Source: JABDPF01 sp036351575
GTDB lineage: Bacteria; Pseudomonadota; Gammaproteobacteria; Xanthomonadales; SZUA-36
DNA: 6,272 bases
NCBI GenBank assembly: GCA_036351575.1
Contig: JAZBPJ010000110.1
Location: forward strand, 1 to 6,272
Reading direction: 5' to 3'
The notes below the pieces were generated by a model. The model was not told the DNA's origin, did not search any database, and worked only from the letters and a program-made list of their open reading frames with translations. The position numbers and the translations under genes are program-made. Positions 3,219-6,272 of the stretch are shown here, one piece after another. Each line of letters begins with the position of its first letter. Position 1 is the stretch's first letter.

Positions 3219-6200
3219 TTAATCCCTCGCGGTGACGGCTGGGCTGACGTGCGGCAGGCCCTGTTCCTGTGCCCGCCGGTTCAGGGCCTCGACCTGATCG
3301 CCGAGGATGCGTTCCTTCTGCACCATTAACAGTTCGTGTTCGGACTTCAGGTCAGCGAGGCGGTCCAGTGCGCCCTGCGTGACGGGTGCGCCGGTGCCCG
3401 CGATGACGTCGAGCAGAAAGCGGACCTGGCCGGCCAGCATGGTTTCCCAGGCATCCTCGTCCTCGAGGGTCTGGTGCTTGGCTTGAATGACCGCTCGGTC
3501 CCAGGCGTCGACGGCTTCGACGATGCCTGCGCCGGCTTGCTGCAGCACTTCGTCGGACGGGTGATTGTCCATCAGCTTCGCGGTCTGTTCGCGCACGCTG
3601 CGCAGTTCGTCCAGCCCGGTCAGCAGGTCGTCGAGCAGCGCCGCGGTCTCGTCCATGCGCGCGTGCCAATCCTGCAGTTCGGCCTCGCTGGCTTCCTGCC
3701 GGGGGTCGTGCAGCCACTCGAAACCGGTCTCGGCGCTGTAACCGTTCGCGGTCACCCGCGCGGTGTAGCGCCCCGCGGGTACTGGAGGTCCGCGAAAACC
3801 GGCGAACAGCGTGATGTCGTTCACGCAGGGAAAAGGCTGCGCATCGCCGCGCCAGTTCCAGTGGTTCAGGCCCTTCTTCGCCGGCGGATACGTGGGCTCG
3901 TAGGGGCGGCGCGGGTCGGAGTTGCGCAGCAGGCAGCGTTCCTGCTCGCTCTCGGTGCTCTGGAACCGCCGAACGACCTCACCATCGGCATCGAGAATTT
4001 CGATTTGCAGCGGTTCCTCGCCTTCCTTTGCCGCGGCCTCGTCGAGCAGGTAGTAGATGCGCACGCCCGAAGCCGGGTTTTGCGCTTCGAAGTCGTCCCC
4101 GCGCCATCCGCGGTTGTCGAAATCGAAGGTTTGCGCGGCGGTGAACACCTGTAGCGGTTCCCCCCCGATGCCGCCGGCCGCGGCCTGCACCATGAACAGG
4201 TCGTCCAGCACCCAGAATCCACGCCCCTGGGTGGCGGCCACCAGTGCGCCCTGGCGCACGGCCAGGTCGGTGATCGGCACCGGCGGCAGGTTGAGGTCCA
4301 GCGATTGCCAGTTGTCGCCGTCATCGAAGGAAACGAACATGCCGGCCTCGGTGCCGGCGTACAGCAGGCCCGCGCGTTCCGGGTCCTCGCGCACCACGCG
4401 CACGAAGGCGTCGTCGGGCAGGCCCTTGTCGATGCGCTTCCAGCGCTTGCCGTAGTTCTCGGTCTTGTAGATGTAAGGCGAAAAGTCGTTGAGCTTGTAC
4501 GCGGTGACGGCCAGGTAGACGGTTCCGGGTCGATTCGGGCTGATCTCGATGGCGTTGATCATCGCCTCGCCCCTGTGCGGCGGGGATACGTCGTCCCAGC
4601 GCTCGCCGTTGTCGCGGCTCAGGTGCACCAGCCCGTCGTCGCTGCCGACCCAGATATAGCCCGGCTCCCAGGGGGATTCAACGATGGTGAGGATCGTGTT
4701 GTAGAACTCGGCGCCGACGTTCTCGGCGGTCAGGGGCCCGCCGTTGCGGCCCTGCTTTTCCGGGTCGTTGCGCGTCAGGTCTGCGCTGATTTCCTCCCAG
4801 CTGTGGCCGCGGTCCCTGCTGCGCAGCACCTTCTGGGTTCCGTAATAGATGACATCCGGCTCGTGCGGCGAGACCGCCACCGGCGGGTTCCAGTTGGCGC
4901 GGTATTTCAGGTCTTTCGAGTCCTTGCCGTACACCAGTTCCGGGTAGGGAATGATGATCCGTTCCAGGCCGGTTTCGCGGTCGAACTCGGTGAGCGTGCC
5001 GTTGATACTGGTGGCATAGAGCAGCCGCGGGTTGTCGGGGTCGAAGGCGACGTGCGCGCTCTCGCCGCCGCCCGGGTCCAGGAAGTCCGCGGCCCCGATG
5101 CCGCCGTAGGCGCTGCGCACGGGCAGGGAAACCGCGGTGTTGTCCTGCTGGCCGCCGTAAACGCGAAACGGAACCTGGTTGTCGGTCGACACGCGGTAGA
5201 TCTGCGCGGTCGGCTGGTTGGTCTGCGTCGACCAGGTCTCGCCGCCGTCAAAGGTAATGGTGGCGCCGCCGTCGTTGCCGTTGATCATGTTACGGCTGTC
5301 GTCGGGGTTGATCCAGTGGTCGTGGTGGTCGCCGTGGGGTGTGCGGATCACGGACCAGGTCTTGCCGCCGTCGATGGATTTGAGAAACGGCACGTTCAGC
5401 ACGTAGACCGTGTTTTCGTCCAGCGGGTCGGCCGCCAGGTGGATGTAGTACCAGGCCCGCGTGTGCAGCACGCGGTGGCCGTTGATCAGCGACCAGGTCT
5501 TGCCGCCGTTTTCGCTGCGCCACAGGCCGCCCTTTTCGGGTTCGGCCTCGATTAGCGCGTAGATCCGCTGCGGGTTGCTCGCGGACACGTCGACCGCGAT
5601 CTTGCCGACCATCTCCGGCAGGCCGCCGCCCAGTTTCTCCCAGCTGTCGCCGCCGTCCGTGCTCTTGAAGATGCCGCCGTCGGTGCCGCCCGAGTGAATG
5701 AACCACGGCTTGCGGCCATGGTTCCACATCGCGGCGTACAGGATGCGCGGGTTGGACGGGTCCATGCGCAGGTCGGAAGCGCCGGTCTGCGGGCCGACCT
5801 TCAGCACGTTTTCCCAGGTCTCGCCGCCGTCCCGGCTGCGGAATATTCCGCGTTCTTCGTTGGGGCCCCATATCTGGCCCTGCACGGCGACGTGAACGAT
5901 ATCCGCGTCGCCCGGATCGACCTGGATCCTCGAGATCTGCCCGCTCTTTTCCAGGCCGATGTGTTTCCAGCTTCCGCCTCCGTCGGTGGACTTCCACATG
6001 CCGTCGCCGTGAGAAGTCGTCACGCCGCGGATCGGCGACTCCCCGGTGCCGACGTAGATCACGTTGTGATCGGATTCGGCCACGGCCACCGCGCCGATGG
6101 TGCCGACTTCAAAGTAATCGTCCGAGAGGTTTTCCCAGGTCCGGCCGGCGTTTTCGGTTTTCCATACACCGCCGCCGGTCGCGCCCATGTAATAAAGGTT

Positions 6201-6272
6201 GGGTTTGCCGGGCACGCCGGTGACCGCGGTCACGCGGCCGCCGCGCCACGGTCCGATATGCCGCCATTCGAG
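3219..6272 (-). CDS. Asp-box (VPS10/sortilin-like) beta-propeller protein, 5' end outside window
   Basis: The visible 1017 residues belong to a large, probably exported beta-propeller protein often labelled sortilin-like or BNR/Asp-box glycosyl hydrolase; no catalytic activity is established from sequence. The frame is open to the window edge and begins LEWRHIGPWRGGRV, the typical N-terminal strand of this family, so a GTG at 6233 is not the start and a signal peptide probably lies beyond the edge. Eleven Asp-boxes of the form S-x-D-G-G-x-T-W begin near visible residues 38, 94, 145, 203, 252, 298, 339, 484, 551, 603 and 647. The first seven are spaced by about 40-60 residues, one per blade, suggesting two propellers in tandem. 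Residues 713-850 look like a beta-sandwich domain (PVPAGRYTARVTANG) that holds the only two cysteines, Cys780 and Cys816. The last 165 residues are polar and helical. A role in binding or degrading polymers or peptides outside the cytoplasm is inference. Confidence 0.88.
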   Translation of the reverse strand, partial: LEWRHIGPWRGGRVTAVTGVPGKPNLYYMGATGGGVWKTENAGRTWENLSDDYFEVGTIGAVAVAESDHNVIYVGTGESPIRGVTTSHGDGMWKSTDGGGSWKHIGLEKSGQISRIQVDPGDADIVHVAVQGQIWGPNEERGIFRSRDGGETWENVLKVGPQTGASDLRMDPSNPRILYAAMWNHGRKPWFIHSGGTDGGIFKSTDGGDSWEKLGGGLPEMVGKIAVDVSASNPQRIYALIEAEPEKGGLWRSENGGKTWSLINGHRVLHTRAWYYIHLAADPLDENTVYVLNVPFLKSIDGGKTWSVIRTPHGDHHDHWINPDDSRNMINGNDGGATITFDGGETWSTQTNQPTAQIYRVSTDNQVPFRVYGGQQDNTAVSLPVRSAYGGIGAADFLDPGGGESAHVAFDPDNPRLLYATSINGTLTEFDRETGLERIIIPYPELVYGKDSKDLKYRANWNPPVAVSPHEPDVIYYGTQKVLRSRDRGHSWEEISADLTRNDPEKQGRNGGPLTAENVGAEFYNTILTIVESPWEPGYIWVGSDDGLVHLSRDNGERWDDVSPPHRGEAMINAIEISPNRPGTVYLAVTAYKLNDFSPYIYKTENYGKRWKRIDKGLPDDAFVRVVREDPERAGLLYAGTEAGMFVSFDDGDNWQSLDLNLPPVPITDLAVRQGALVAATQGRGFWVLDDLFMVQAAAGGIGGEPLQVFTAAQTFDFDNRGWRGDDFEAQNPASGVRIYYLLDEAAAKEGEEPLQIEILDADGEVVRRFQSTESEQERCLLRNSDPRRPYEPTYPPAKKGLNHWNWRGDAQPFPCVNDITLFAGFRGPPVPAGRYTARVTANGYSAETGFEWLHDPRQEASEAELQDWHARMDETAALLDDLLTGLDELRSVREQTAKLMDNHPSDEVLQQAGAGIVEAVDAWDRAVIQAKHQTLEDEDAWETMLAGQVRFLLDVIAGTGAPVTQGALDRLADLKSEHELLMVQKERILGDQVEALNRRAQEQGLPHVSPAVTARD
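5231..5831. repeat. Recurrent Asp-box DNA motif within the propeller gene
   Basis: A 19-base plus-strand motif close to ACCAGGTCTYGCCGCCGTC occurs at 5231-5249, 5354-5372, 5492-5510 and 5813-5831, with a more diverged copy at 5639-5657. Each copy encodes the core D/E-G-G-x-T/S-W of one Asp-box on the minus strand. The copies are irregularly spaced because they mark successive propeller blades. This is an internal coding repeat and not a mobile or CRISPR repeat. Confidence 0.7.

Noticed and set aside
3336..4154. Open frame of 272 codons on the plus strand
   Set aside because: It is antisense to the C-terminal part of the propeller gene, has no recognisable domain or ribosome binding site, and is explained by high G+C.
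4305..5555. Open frame of 416 codons on the plus strand, opposite the propeller gene
   Set aside because: Its product is a Val/Ala/Gly/Arg-rich string with no domain character, and it lies wholly antisense to clear Asp-box repeats. Long antisense frames are expected in DNA of about 65-70% G+C.
5231..5831. Possible CRISPR-like repeat array
   Set aside because: The repeats are short, irregularly spaced and in frame with Asp-box motifs of the coding sequence, so they are protein repeats.

Overview
The window reads as chromosomal DNA from a GC-rich proteobacterium, most likely a gammaproteobacterium. This rests on a Fur-type palindrome, a MAPEG protein, a small NAD(P)-binding reductase and a secreted Asp-box beta-propeller protein. 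The lineage is an inference and no marker gene fixes it. I found no RNA gene, CRISPR array, transposase or integrase.

Left part (1-1221). A 15-base perfect palindrome of Fur-box type sits directly against a plausible sigma70-like promoter. Two overlapping genes follow: a four-helix DsbB/BdbC-type quinone-linked thiol oxidase and a membrane-anchored DsbA/BdbD-type thioredoxin-fold oxidase. Together they form a self-contained disulfide-forming pair, in which the DsbA-like protein oxidises exported proteins and the DsbB-like protein re-oxidises it. Sample lines of these genes are about 45-48% G+C, against roughly 57-77% in most of the rest, so the pair looks like an acquired cassette.

Middle part (1222-2730). 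A two-helix small membrane protein of unknown role is followed at once by a convergent atypical short-chain dehydrogenase (NAD(P)H-binding family). Divergent from that gene, and sharing a 137-base control region with it, is a MAPEG-family membrane protein. A strong bidirectional terminator closes this block.

Right part (2732-6272). Two genes lie on the minus strand: a small secreted beta-rich protein of unknown function and, upstream of it, a very large Asp-box (BNR/VPS10-sortilin-like) beta-propeller protein. The propeller gene runs off the right edge of the window, so its true start and signal peptide are not visible.

Nothing here looks like a new multi-gene defence or mobile system. The points most worth a second look are the possible iron (Fur) control of a compositionally foreign dsb cassette, the small secreted domain protein, and features of the propeller protein: DNA-level Asp-box repeats, a His/Asp cluster, a lone cysteine pair and a helical tail.
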